Below, one piece after another: positions 17,817-26,810 of a DNA stretch of 64,000 bases; position 1 is the stretch's first letter, and every line of letters begins with the position of its first letter. The stretch is from Parasulfuritortus cantonensis. GTDB taxonomy: Bacteria > Pseudomonadota > Gammaproteobacteria > Burkholderiales > Thiobacillaceae. The stretch lies in NCBI RefSeq assembly GCF_004337445.1, contig NZ_SJZB01000033.1, positions 27,695 to 91,694 of the forward strand, written 5' to 3'. The notes under the pieces are model-generated. The model did no database searches and was not told the origin of the DNA. It saw only the letters and a list, made by a program, of their open reading frames with translations. Made by a program: the position numbers and the translations under genes.

Positions 17817-18685
17817 CGCCGTCACCCGAAAAGATCAGCATCGTCATCCCGGCCCGCAACGAGGCGGCCAGCCTGGCCGATGTTCTGGATCGCATCCGCG
17901 AGCATTGCCGGGCCGACGAGATCATCGTCGTCGACGACGCCTCCACCGACGCCACCACCGACGTGGCCGAACAACACGGCGCCCGCGTGGTCCGGCACCC
18001 CTACCGCAAGGGCAACGGCGCCGCGATCAAGACCGGCGCACGTGCCGCCACGGGCGAAATCCTGGTCTTCCTCGACGGCGACGGCCAGCACGACCCGGCC
18101 GACATCCCCCGCCTGCTCGGCCTGCTGGACCAGGGCTACGACATGGCGGTGGGCGCGCGCGGCTTCGCCTCCCAGGCCAGCGTCGGCCGCGGCCTCGCCA
18201 ACACCTTCTACAACCGCCTCGCCAGCTGGATGGTGAACCACAGGGTGGCCGACCTGACCTCGGGATTCCGGGCGGTGCGGGCGGACAAGTTCGGGGAGTT
18301 CCTCTACCTGTTGCCGAACGGCTTCTCCTACCCAACCACCTGCACCATGGCCTTCTTCCGGGCCGGCTATTCGGTCGCCTACCAGCCCATCGTGGCGGCG
18401 CGGCGCCAGGGACGCAGCCATCTGAACCCGGTCCGGGACGGCGTGCGTTTCCTTCTGATCATCTTCAAGATCGGCTCGCTGTATTCTCCGCTCAAGCTGT
18501 TTGTGCCGGTCAGCGCCCTGTTCTTTGCCCTGGCAAGCGTCTGGTATGGCCACACCTTCTACACCGCCGGCCGCTTCACGAACATGAGCGCGCTCCTGTA
18601 CAGCACCTCGCTGCTCGTCTTCCTGTTGGGTTTGATCTCCGAACAGATCACCCAGCTCTTGTACAAGGACACGGAACGTCCGTGA
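17813..18685 (+). CDS. Polyprenyl-phosphate-type glycosyltransferase, GT family 2
   Basis: This 290-residue protein is similar to dolichol-phosphate-mannose synthase (DPM1/ArnC group). The GT-A domain covers residues 7-225: IVIPARNEAASL, VVDDASTD, HPYRKGNGAAIKTGA, metal-binding DGDGQHD, the VGAR and TSGFRAV blocks. Two C-terminal hydrophobic helices (about 225-280) anchor it to the inner membrane. Such enzymes load one sugar from a nucleotide donor onto undecaprenyl phosphate, the donor form used by GT-C transferases. Placement immediately after two GT-C genes with ATGA overlap supports that role. The substrate sugar cannot be read from sequence. Confidence 0.87.
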   Translation: MTPSPEKISIVIPARNEAASLADVLDRIREHCRADEIIVVDDASTDATTDVAEQHGARVVRHPYRKGNGAAIKTGARAATGEILVFLDGDGQHDPADIPRLLGLLDQGYDMAVGARGFASQASVGRGLANTFYNRLASWMVNHRVADLTSGFRAVRADKFGEFLYLLPNGFSYPTTCTMAFFRAGYSVAYQPIVAARRQGRSHLNPVRDGVRFLLIIFKIGSLYSPLKLFVPVSALFFALASVWYGHTFYTAGRFTNMSALLYSTSLLVFLLGLISEQITQLLYKDTERP

Positions 18686-19824
18686 TGCTGCACTTCGTCA
18701 TCGGCACCAAGGCGCAGTTCATCAAGATGGCGCCGCTGATGTGGATGCTGGAACGCGACCGGCGTCCCTACCATCTGGTCGACCTGTCGCAGCACGGCGC
18801 CCTGACCGGCACGATCCTGGACGATTTCGGCCTCGCGCCGCGGACCACGCGCTATGGTGCCGCCGACACGCTGGTCCATACCTACGGCAAAGCGGCCTCA
18901 TGGAGCCTCGGCCTGCTCGGCCAGACCGTGGCCCGGCGCGACCAGGTGCTCAAACGATGGTTCATAGATACGCCCGGCCATGCCCTGGTGCATGGCGACA
19001 CCGCATCCACCTTGCTGGGTGCCTGGCTGTCGCGCCGCGCCGGGTTGCCGATCACATTGGTCGAAGCGGGGCTCACCAGTGGCAGGCTGCTCAGCCCTTT
19101 CCCCGAGGAGGCCATTCGACGGACGGTGCAGCGCATGGCGACGCACTGCTTCTGCCCCGGCCCGAAAGAGGCAGCGCACCTGTCCAGCCTCGGCCTGAAG
19201 ACCCGCATCCACGACACCGGCTACAACACCGGCCACGATGCCTTGTCTCTGGCCCTGCAAAGGACGGCCCGCGTACGCTTCGAGCAACCCTACGCGGTGG
19301 CCACCCTGCACCGCCTGGAAACCCTGTCCAGCCGTGCCGCCTTGACCCGGGCCGTGGAGCATATCCGTTCGCTGTGCGGCGCCCTTGGCCGCATGCATTT
19401 CTTCATGCACATGCCGACCCTCAACGCATTGCGCCGTGAAAACCTGCTCGCCCGACTCGAGACCACGCCGCACCTGAGTGTGCACGCCCTGCTCCCTTAC
19501 CTGGACTTCGCACACGTGCTGGCCAACGCCCGCTGCATAGTCACCGATGGCGGCTCCATTCAGGAGGAGGCTGCCAGTCTAGGCAAACCTTGCCTGGTGC
19601 TGCGCAGCGTCACCGAGCGCGATGCCGGCTTCGGGGTCACGGCCCGCCTTACCAGCTGGAATACCGCCGACGACGTCGCATTCCTGGCCAGCCAGCAAGC
19701 GGAGACGGCCCCTTTGGCCGACCATGGCCTCGGCGCATCGCAACAGGTGCTGGACGTGCTGCTTGCTGACCCTGCCGCCGGCCAGGACGGCCAGGACCGT
19801 CATTCTCGCGCAGGACAGCCCTGA
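18685..19824 (+). CDS. WecB-like (UDP-GlcNAc 2-epimerase fold) protein, non-canonical
   Basis: This 379-residue protein has the GT-B-like fold of non-hydrolysing UDP-N-acetylglucosamine 2-epimerases. Recognisable are VHGDTAST, EAGLTSGR, FPEEAIRR, and the nucleotide-binding C-half block TDGGSIQEEAASLGKPC. The usual N-terminal GTRPE is changed to GTKAQ, and the EAGLRS arginine is Thr, so the enzyme may use another NDP-sugar or have changed function. The ATG at 18685 shares one base with the GT2 stop (TGATG), so it belongs to the glycosylation operon and could make its sugar donor. The 3' end overlaps the convergent polysaccharide operon by 25 bp. Confidence 0.75.
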   Translation: MLHFVIGTKAQFIKMAPLMWMLERDRRPYHLVDLSQHGALTGTILDDFGLAPRTTRYGAADTLVHTYGKAASWSLGLLGQTVARRDQVLKRWFIDTPGHALVHGDTASTLLGAWLSRRAGLPITLVEAGLTSGRLLSPFPEEAIRRTVQRMATHCFCPGPKEAAHLSSLGLKTRIHDTGYNTGHDALSLALQRTARVRFEQPYAVATLHRLETLSSRAALTRAVEHIRSLCGALGRMHFFMHMPTLNALRRENLLARLETTPHLSVHALLPYLDFAHVLANARCIVTDGGSIQEEAASLGKPCLVLRSVTERDAGFGVTARLTSWNTADDVAFLASQQAETAPLADHGLGASQQVLDVLLADPAAGQDGQDRHSRAGQP

Positions 19825-20978
19825 GCCAGGTTCAGCAAGCGTATATAGCAACGTTCCGCCGCTTGGCCATCCGCCATGTCGCCATAGATCTGCTGCCTGA
19901 CTCGCCGGTACGTGGCGCCATGCTGCCTGCGATAGGCCTCGGGATCGCCCAGACAATGGCCGAGCGTCGAAAACATCGTGTCCATGTCACCGACCACCTG
20001 GCCGAAGCGATAGGAGGCATCCAGTGACAGGCCTTTCCGGAACGGCGGCGGCACGTCCAGAAACAATGTCGGCCGGTCGAGCAGGAGGTAGTCAAAAGCG
20101 ATGGACGACCAGTCGCAGATCAGGCAATCGCTGACCAGAAGGATTTCCTCGGCATCCGGATAATCCTCGTAGGGCCGGTGCAGGACACGTTCCCAGACTT
20201 TCTCTGATCCGGACCGGGTGTTGAGATGCTTGCGCAGGACACAAACTGCCCCATGCTCCAGGCAGAAGGCATTCAGCCGCGCCAGGAAGGCGTCCTCCTC
20301 GACCCCGAACGGGAAGATGCTCCGGTTTGCATCGTCCTGTTGCCAGGTCGGGGCGAACAGGACGATCTTCATGCCAGGATCCGCAATGCCGAGCTTCTCC
20401 AGCACCCGCCCGCGCCCGACGCCGCCGTCGACCAGTCCATCGGTACGCGCGTAGCCGGTCACCTTCACCACTTCGGGCCGGAACCCGAAACGCCCGATAT
20501 ACAGCTTCCTCAGGAGTTCCGACGCCACCCACACTTCGTCATAACGTTGTTGGACCCGGAAATCGTCGCGGTCGAACCCCTTGAACGGAATGCCGTGCCA
20601 CACGTCGACAAACTTCAGGTCACTGAATTTGAGCAGCAGGATCAACGCATGCAGGCCATGGTCGCTGACCAGCGCATAGGCGCCAGCCAGGCGGAACATG
20701 TGCAGCGGGTTCAAGCCCAGCAGGACGGGATGCCCCGCCTTCTTCAACGCGCGGTAATACACGGGATCCATGGTCAGGAAAAACAGACGCGGCCCCCCGG
20801 CCACCGTCGCCGCATGCGCCAGGATGGCCTTCAGGTTGCCATTGAGCTTGTGGCCATAGAGGATTACCGCGTCGCGCCCGCCGCGCCGGAACCACCTGGC
20901 GACCAGGACGAGGGCGGCGTTGACCGTAAACGCAGCCAGATATAACCAGTGCAGCGGATTAGATTTATCGATTTTCAA
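19800..20978 (-). CDS. CDP-glycerol:glycerophosphate glycerophosphotransferase-like (TagB/TagF family)
   Basis: This 392-residue protein of the TagB/TagF GT-B family forms glycerol- or ribitol-phosphate polymers in Gram-positive teichoic acids and in a few Gram-negative capsules. An N-terminal hydrophobic stretch (about 8-28) may bind the membrane. Family blocks: VDVWHGIPFKGF with the catalytic-type His, TGYARTDGL, LFAPTWQQDD, RKHLN, and SDCLICDWSSIAFDYLLLDRPTLF, the donor site. It is the last gene of the minus-strand twelve-gene operon. A second family member is at 22236-23429; the two may act as priming and polymerising enzymes. Overlaps the convergent WecB-like gene by 25 bp. Confidence 0.82.
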   Translation of the reverse strand: MKIDKSNPLHWLYLAAFTVNAALVLVARWFRRGGRDAVILYGHKLNGNLKAILAHAATVAGGPRLFFLTMDPVYYRALKKAGHPVLLGLNPLHMFRLAGAYALVSDHGLHALILLLKFSDLKFVDVWHGIPFKGFDRDDFRVQQRYDEVWVASELLRKLYIGRFGFRPEVVKVTGYARTDGLVDGGVGRGRVLEKLGIADPGMKIVLFAPTWQQDDANRSIFPFGVEEDAFLARLNAFCLEHGAVCVLRKHLNTRSGSEKVWERVLHRPYEDYPDAEEILLVSDCLICDWSSIAFDYLLLDRPTLFLDVPPPFRKGLSLDASYRFGQVVGDMDTMFSTLGHCLGDPEAYRRQHGATYRRVRQQIYGDMADGQAAERCYIRLLNLAQGCPARE

Positions 20979-21033
20979 AGGCAGTGCTCATTGCAGGCCG
21001 GACGCGGGGGCGACAATACGCTCGGGGGCTTCA

Positions 21034-21777
21034 TCAAGACGTGGCCGCCTTGTCTGGCCTAGCCTTGATCGCGAGGCGCCGTTGAAAATATTTCCCGACT
21101 ATCGGCAGATAGCCAAAAGCCAATTCAATCGGCTTGACGTACCACATCGACGAGCAGCGCCAGCCTGCGCTGGTGACCACCCAGCCCGTCTCTCGGAGCA
21201 CGTCCAGCAGCTGGGCCATGGTCTTGACATTGATATGCCCGGAGGGATTTTTCAGCAGGATGTTATGGTGCTTGAGAATCTCGAAGACATGGGACCTCGC
21301 GGGCGTGTATATGAACAATTCGATGTCGTCGAATTGACGCCGGATATTCCTGAGAATCGCAAGCAACACCCTGTCTGGAATATGCTCGGTAAAGTCTGGC
21401 ATGAGAATCTTCGTCAGGCCCGGATCGAACCGCATCGTTGTCAGATCGCCGAGAACGAACTGACACCGCTCCTTCAGCCCCGGGAAATACCTATCGCGCA
21501 TGGCCGATGAAATGCGCACGGCCTCTGCATCGAAGTCGACCCCCAAGGTACGGCAATTCCCACGCCGCGACAGGTCGACACATGTCTTGCCGCTGGAAGA
21601 GCCGCACTCCAATATAAAATCGTCCGGCGCCGGCGCCATCCAATCGAATAGGAACGCCTGCTTGTCGGAGGAATGGCGTGACCCGGATATATAGGCGGCG
21701 AATGCCGCTTCATGATTGTTATGGAAGAGCGCATGCAGCTCTTCGTCGGTATAGTCGTCAGGGCCTGGTGCATTCAT
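21034..21777 (-). CDS. Class I SAM-dependent methyltransferase
   Basis: This 247-residue protein has an SAM-binding Rossmann fold: motif I FILECGSSSGKTCVDLS (about residues 54-70), acidic end of strand 2 in LGVDFDAEAV, and motif near QFVLGDLTTMRF. The N-terminus is a helical cap. It has no membrane segment. Substrate is unknown; in a polysaccharide operon it could methylate a sugar or end-cap the chain. One of three methyltransferases in the operon. It sits between the two glycerophosphotransferase/cytidylyltransferase genes with a 45-bp gap to TagD. Confidence 0.75.
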   Translation of the reverse strand: MNAPGPDDYTDEELHALFHNNHEAAFAAYISGSRHSSDKQAFLFDWMAPAPDDFILECGSSSGKTCVDLSRRGNCRTLGVDFDAEAVRISSAMRDRYFPGLKERCQFVLGDLTTMRFDPGLTKILMPDFTEHIPDRVLLAILRNIRRQFDDIELFIYTPARSHVFEILKHHNILLKNPSGHINVKTMAQLLDVLRETGWVVTSAGWRCSSMWYVKPIELAFGYLPIVGKYFQRRLAIKARPDKAATS

Positions 21778-21822
21778 AAATGAAGCGCCTCTCGGGTATG
21801 GGCCGCAAGGTGGCCGCCATCA

Positions 21823-22212
21823 TCAACGCCTGACCCGCTCGATGACGGCCGTGGTTGAGATCGAGGGCGTGCGCGGCAGGTAGATCACCTCGCACAGGCG
21901 GCGGAATTCATCGAAACGCCCGGCCCAGTCATCGCCCATCACCAGCAGGTCTGCCTGGTAGCGCTGTATGTATTCGCCCTTGAGCGCCAGGGATTCCTCG
22001 TAGAAGGCCTCATCCACGCAGGCCAGTCCCAGGACGATCTCGCGCCGCTCATCCTGCGGGTAGATCGGCGCACGCCCCTTCTTGTCGATGTTCATCGCGT
22101 CGGTCGAGACACCGACGATCAGGTAGTCGCCCAATGCCCGCGCCCGCTCCAGGATGCGGAGATGGCCGACGTGGAACACGTCGAAGGTACCGAAGGTGAT
22201 AACGCGCTTCAT
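21823..22212 (-). CDS. tagD: Glycerol-3-phosphate cytidylyltransferase-like (TagD)
   Basis: This 129-residue nucleotidyltransferase matches TagD in length. The HxGH signature is in GTFDVFHVGHLRIL (about residues 7-20), YLIVGVSTD follows, and the C-terminus has the PSISTTAVIERV block (the family's ISTT site). TagD makes CDP-glycerol from glycerol-3-phosphate and CTP, the donor for TagB/TagF enzymes, two of which flank it, so the operon supplies its own donor. The longer ORF begins 16 codons upstream, but the ATG at 22212 gives the conserved MKRVITFG start. A FAD-synthetase-like or other nucleotidyltransferase role is less likely in this context. Confidence 0.88.
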   Translation of the reverse strand: MKRVITFGTFDVFHVGHLRILERARALGDYLIVGVSTDAMNIDKKGRAPIYPQDERREIVLGLACVDEAFYEESLALKGEYIQRYQADLLVMGDDWAGRFDEFRRLCEVIYLPRTPSISTTAVIERVRR

Positions 22213-22235
22213 GCTTGACCTCTCAGTAAACAAGG

Positions 22236-23429
22236 CTAGCGCACATGGCCGCACGCCCATTCATAGACGCGCCGGCTGGATTCGTTGTCGATGTAACGGT
22301 TGAATCTGTTCGCCAACGCCCGGTAGCGCGCGATGTAATCCGGCGATGCGCCCTGCTCGCGGAATTCCCGTATGAGCTGGATAACATCATCCCAGGACCT
22401 GACCGCAGGCGTCAGGCTGATCTCCTCGTACTCGAAATAGAGGTCGCGGTTCCGGCGCTTGTAGTCCTCAAGATCGAAGGGAGCATGGATGATCGGCTTC
22501 CCGGTGATCGCGAAATCGAAAAAGATGCTGGAATAGTCGGTAATCAATAGATCGTACGTGTTAAGCAACCCGTAGATATCTTCGGTGGTGTCGAAATTGA
22601 TCGTCCGCGAGTGAAGAATGCGTTCAATCATCCCAGGATCTGGCATGTTGGTCGGATGCAGGCGCAACGTCATCGTAATGCCCATCGCCAGGAACTCCCG
22701 GTCGAGTCGCTCCACATCGAACCCGGTCTCCGAGAGAAACCGTCCTGTCCACACCGAGCTCTCGGTGGTCTGGAATTCGCCCCGGAACGTCGGCATGTAG
22801 ATACAACGTGTCACCGGCGGCCTGGAATCGGCGATATCGCCGGGCACCAACACATCGTTGCGCGGGTACCCAGTCACGACGACATGTTCTGTACGAAAAG
22901 CTTCCTTGAGGTGATCAATACTCGCATCCGACGCGGCCGGGACGAAGTCATAGCCCGTGTCGGATTTCCATGGAAACAGGACGTGCAATAACCTTCGGCC
23001 TGTGGAGACACCGACCTTGCGGTCCCCCGCCTTGACGCCATAGCGTATCTTCTTCAGTGGTGTGCCGTGCCAGAGTTGGTACCGCTGTGTCCGACCGGAG
23101 ATGGCCGGCCCCAGCATGTCCTTGTCTATATCGTGCGTAAAGAAAACCTTGCCAGCGCGCATTTGCCACCAGAGTCCCTGCAAACTAGCGCAATAACAAG
23201 CCTCATACCCCTGCCTGCGCAACCGCCTGACTAACGCCGGCGACCAAGCCACCCAGACACATTTTTTTTCGCCAGCCGCCTGAGCATAAAGGAAAAGCCG
23301 CATGGGATTATCTGTGAAACGCACTCCCATCCATGCTCCGAACACCCAAACGTCCTTGGATTTCGGCACTAGACAACCGCATAGGTACAACAGGTGTGCC
23401 GTACTCGACAGCAAAGTGCGGACGTTCAC
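22236..23429 (-). CDS. CDP-glycerol glycerophosphotransferase-like (TagB/TagF family), second copy
   Basis: This is a roughly 397-residue GT-B-type enzyme with the family blocks QLWHGTPLKKIRYG, VVTGYPRNDVL, YMPTFRGEF, LRLHPTN, and LITDYSSIFFDFAITGKPIIHAPFD. GTG at 23429 is preferred as the start: GGGGA precedes it, and it clears the upstream HAD gene. An ATG at 23534 would overlap that gene by 59 nt and add 35 residues. The start is therefore uncertain by that amount. With TagD just downstream, it likely adds glycerol-phosphate units to a lipid-linked acceptor on the cytoplasmic face, before export by the ABC transporter at the head of the operon. Confidence 0.85.
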   Translation of the reverse strand: MNVRTLLSSTAHLLYLCGCLVPKSKDVWVFGAWMGVRFTDNPMRLFLYAQAAGEKKCVWVAWSPALVRRLRRQGYEACYCASLQGLWWQMRAGKVFFTHDIDKDMLGPAISGRTQRYQLWHGTPLKKIRYGVKAGDRKVGVSTGRRLLHVLFPWKSDTGYDFVPAASDASIDHLKEAFRTEHVVVTGYPRNDVLVPGDIADSRPPVTRCIYMPTFRGEFQTTESSVWTGRFLSETGFDVERLDREFLAMGITMTLRLHPTNMPDPGMIERILHSRTINFDTTEDIYGLLNTYDLLITDYSSIFFDFAITGKPIIHAPFDLEDYKRRNRDLYFEYEEISLTPAVRSWDDVIQLIREFREQGASPDYIARYRALANRFNRYIDNESSRRVYEWACGHVR

Positions 23430-23475
23430 AGTTGGTCCCCAATCAAGAAGTGAAGAGCCTTTATCGAGGGGAGCA

Positions 23476-25488
23476 TCAGCCTCCTGAACCGCCGCGCCAA
23501 ACCCGCTTGAAATGCTTAAGTAACCAATATGCATTTCTTACGTAGAAAGGCGAAATAGCTACTGCACCATCGTGCCAGGCGTAACCTGACGCAAAAAAGC
23601 TCTCTCGCCTCGGGAACAAGTCGTGCATAACCATTTTCAGGATATCCGACAAGGACAAAGAACTTGCAAGCTGGGCGGTATGCCTCGGGTCGTGAGTGAT
23701 TTCCCTATTTGCCGGCAACCACTCTACGAACTTCACCTCCTCCGAATTCGGCTCGCACACAAAACGACGAACGTTTTCCAGACTCCAATGCAGGAACGCA
23801 TCTGATGTAAGTTCATCTCGAAGTGAAGAGGCCGCCAAGGCTGCGTAGGCTGTCACCTCGCAATGTAAATCGTGGGTGAAGGCAATGAGCCGAGCATCCG
23901 AATCATTCGGTTTGAATAAAGGGACAACACCATTCTCGGAGTTTTGATAATGCGCCACGCCGGGGTGATCGGCGAGCGTAAACAAGTGTTCAACCAGCAA
24001 GATTGTTGACAGGCGGAACAACCATCTAGCTTCGGCGCGATGGGGAACGGCACTTTTCTGTGTGCTGATGAACGCTGCGGCCTCGCCGACGCGTTCCAGT
24101 GGGGCATGCCCGCCTGACACACCAAAATAGTAACCGCGCACATCGACGTTATGCCCAACAGCCCTCACACATTGCCGGAGTGCCGCCTGGCTTTGAAGAG
24201 ACCAGCCGACATCGACCAGCGCATGCCGTCGCTTTGGATCGAGGAAGCCCTGTTCCCCAAGATATCCAATCAGATTCCGCCTGCGCTCATTTGCTCTATC
24301 CACAATGCGTTGTGCCGCAGGCGAGTCCAGGAGATGCCCAATGAATTGATCAACCTCCTCCTCCGATTGCATCGCATCAAGTTCACAGCCCCACAAGGTA
24401 CACGGGGATGCCTCCTGGGAGAATTCTGACGGTTCCAGTTCCAGCCGACGAAGAATGTCTCGCGGAGCACTTGATGCGCCCTTTGGAAAGGCCCACCCAA
24501 TTTGTTCACGGGTAGCTTCCGTAACCGATGGAAGCAGCCACGCTTGGCGGGAACCGTAGAGATAGCGGCATTCAATCTCGGGCACGAGGCCACTGGCTTG
24601 GAGCGCATGCGCGATCTTCAGGAAGATTTGCCCATCACGCGAAACAAAATAAAGCGTATCAAGGCCTTGTTTTCTTGCATCGAACAAAACATGCGCCACA
24701 AACGCACACAACAGGGGGCCAACGACTCCCGACCCGATGTGGGCCGCCGCGATATTGCCGGATACGTTACGCAGCCGGCCCGCTTTAGCCACACCCGCCG
24801 CCCTCGTCGTCAGCCAGTAGTCATTCGTCGCCGGCACCTCAAAGCGATTTTCTCTCGCCTTCAGGCACAAAGAAGCACGCCACCCACGCTGTCGGGGTCG
24901 CTCCACATCTGATTTCTTGTTGTCGCCGGTATGAAAGCACTGCCCAGGCGCCCGCCCTTCTCGTTGGGCCACATAGTCGAACAGGCGCCCGGAACGCTTG
25001 CTGAGACCAATTTCGCCAGACACATATACCGCATCATCGCTCAACGCCAGGCCGGCCCGATTGAGCATCGCCGTTACGACATGGGTCGGCAAATACATGT
25101 CAGAAATAGCAACGACTCGATGCCCTCCAGCCATAAGGTCATGCACCTGGTCGACCATTGAACGCACCGCAATGACCGACGCCAGCTCCAATTCCACCTC
25201 ACGGGTCATCGCCTGGTCGGCCAAACCCGCGTAAGCCGGCACCTTGGCGAACTCCTCATAAATCATCGCCAATGTGATGTCATCCCTCTCGCCCCTGTGC
25301 GTTCTGGCACGTGCCTCGGAATTGATTCGTTCCAGTGCGAATGCATCCAACGCCGCCTCATCAACGCCGTCACCGAGGATATCCATCGCCAAGCGCCGAA
25401 ACAGATCCACCGGCCGCGCATACGGGCGGGTTATTAAGGTATCGAATACGTCGAATGAATACAGGGTAATCCCTCGCACCCTACTCAT
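23476..25488 (-). CDS. Large HAD-superfamily protein of the polysaccharide operon
   Basis: This 670-residue protein has a HAD domain at residues 1-230: motif I SFDVFDTLITRP (nucleophile Asp), motif II AISDMYLP, a Lys (SGEIGLSKRSG), motif IV HTGDNKKSD. HAD enzymes hydrolyse phosphate esters or phosphonates. The C-terminal about 430 residues are not recognised: they contain DTLYFVSRDGQIF, LVDVGWSLQSQ (a second HAD-like pattern), and then mixed helical sequence. The arrangement is typical of big HAD-like proteins in capsule and O-antigen clusters with no assigned activity. Overlaps the end of the downstream-facing neighbour GT4 (ATGA). The base composition is lower in GC than the core genome. 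Confidence 0.72.
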   Translation of the reverse strand: MSRVRGITLYSFDVFDTLITRPYARPVDLFRRLAMDILGDGVDEAALDAFALERINSEARARTHRGERDDITLAMIYEEFAKVPAYAGLADQAMTREVELELASVIAVRSMVDQVHDLMAGGHRVVAISDMYLPTHVVTAMLNRAGLALSDDAVYVSGEIGLSKRSGRLFDYVAQREGRAPGQCFHTGDNKKSDVERPRQRGWRASLCLKARENRFEVPATNDYWLTTRAAGVAKAGRLRNVSGNIAAAHIGSGVVGPLLCAFVAHVLFDARKQGLDTLYFVSRDGQIFLKIAHALQASGLVPEIECRYLYGSRQAWLLPSVTEATREQIGWAFPKGASSAPRDILRRLELEPSEFSQEASPCTLWGCELDAMQSEEEVDQFIGHLLDSPAAQRIVDRANERRRNLIGYLGEQGFLDPKRRHALVDVGWSLQSQAALRQCVRAVGHNVDVRGYYFGVSGGHAPLERVGEAAAFISTQKSAVPHRAEARWLFRLSTILLVEHLFTLADHPGVAHYQNSENGVVPLFKPNDSDARLIAFTHDLHCEVTAYAALAASSLRDELTSDAFLHWSLENVRRFVCEPNSEEVKFVEWLPANREITHDPRHTAQLASSLSLSDILKMVMHDLFPRRESFFASGYAWHDGAVAISPFYVRNAYWLLKHFKRVWRGGSGG

Positions 25489-26810
25489 CCTTTCTCGGGC
25501 CGCGTGCTAGAAGACGCGACCGTCGCATCGATCAGCACCCGATACGCCTCAACCATGAGACTCGTTGTGAAATGGCTGCTGCGCTCCCGCGCCAGATCAC
25601 CAAGTCGACGCCGCTCCTCCGGCGAATTCAATAAGCCTGCAATGGCATCTGCAAGTGCCGATTCGGACCCGTTTTCCACCAAGCGTCCAACCCGCCCTCC
25701 ATCGAGAAGCAAGGCGGGCCCTGTTGGGCAATCAGTAGCGACAGCGGGCAACCCCAACGCCATTGCCTCCAGCAGGACATTGGGCATACCCTCCCAGCGC
25801 GAACTCATAACCAACAACGTACTGCGTTTCATCCATCTGTATGGATTCGCCTGCCATCCCGCGAATTCAACGCGATCTGCAATCCCCTCCTGGCTGGCAA
25901 GTTCCCGCAAGGCCCTCTCCTCCTCCCCAGTACCCAAGATCGTCAGCCGCCATGGTAGACCGCTTATCCGTGCCAAGGCACGTAACAAAATATCGTAGCC
26001 TTTCTGCCGGCTGAGACGCCCTACGGCCAGCAGACGCGGCTCAGATGTTGTACCCCAATCGTCCATGGGGACATTAGCCATTTTTTGAAGTTCAGCGATA
26101 TCAACACCGTTGAAGATGGTGTGAATACGGTCGGCCGGAACACCAAAACTGGTGTGCAGATCCTCTCCGGCATTGGGTGCCACCGCGACATGAGCATCCG
26201 CTTTCGGGTAGAAACGTCGGATAAATGCCCGTCGCAAGCCAGGCCACGGCAAACGCACGAGCTCACTGGTCAAGTAGTTGCGGTCGGAGCAAATCAGGGG
26301 GATAGAGAGACCAAATCGCGTTTTTGCCAACAAGGCAAGCATGTTGCTGTTTGGCAAGAAGCTGACGACGCATTCCGGACGCCAGTGCTGGATATGCATA
26401 CCCAACACGGAGCTCATTATGCGGAATGTTCGAATATCCTGAGCGAGAGCATGCAACCGAGTCTTAACGCTAGATTCACCTGTATTCAAGAATGGCGCCA
26501 GGAGCAAGGCCATGGCCCGGTCGAGCTTGCTTGCAAGCCATCCCTGCACAGTACCGACCCACTTGCTGTTCGGCAGGACAACGACAGTGACATGAGCAGC
26601 GGGGCTCTGATCAACTGCTCTTCCAAGCGTGAGCACTATCTGCGCTTCGTAACGGCTTGGATCGAGCCCTGACGCGACCTCACAAATCACATGCTCCGCA
26701 CCACCGCCCGTAAGCGAGTCGATCACGAAGCATATGCGGCGACGGGATGGAAGCTGAACCACTTGCCCGGCGTCACCCATCATGTGCGCGTCTTTACTAC
26801 GCTGCCCCAT
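25485..26810 (-). CDS. Glycosyltransferase family 4 protein
   Basis: This 441-residue GT-B glycosyltransferase has the N-terminal glycine loop IDSLTGGGAEHVICE (about 29-43), a middle linker, and the GT1-type donor domain with LLAVGRLSRQKGYDILLRAL, TILGTGEEERALRELA, and the E-X7-E-like block SSRWEGMPNVLLEAMALGLPAVATD. It probably adds one sugar to the repeat or linkage unit of the polymer. Several in-frame starts exist (26810, 26780, 26777); the longest is given and overlaps the upstream gene by 14 nt. It is ATGA-coupled to the HAD gene. Confidence 0.85.
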   Translation of the reverse strand: MGQRSKDAHMMGDAGQVVQLPSRRRICFVIDSLTGGGAEHVICEVASGLDPSRYEAQIVLTLGRAVDQSPAAHVTVVVLPNSKWVGTVQGWLASKLDRAMALLLAPFLNTGESSVKTRLHALAQDIRTFRIMSSVLGMHIQHWRPECVVSFLPNSNMLALLAKTRFGLSIPLICSDRNYLTSELVRLPWPGLRRAFIRRFYPKADAHVAVAPNAGEDLHTSFGVPADRIHTIFNGVDIAELQKMANVPMDDWGTTSEPRLLAVGRLSRQKGYDILLRALARISGLPWRLTILGTGEEERALRELASQEGIADRVEFAGWQANPYRWMKRSTLLVMSSRWEGMPNVLLEAMALGLPAVATDCPTGPALLLDGGRVGRLVENGSESALADAIAGLLNSPEERRRLGDLARERSSHFTTSLMVEAYRVLIDATVASSSTRPEKG

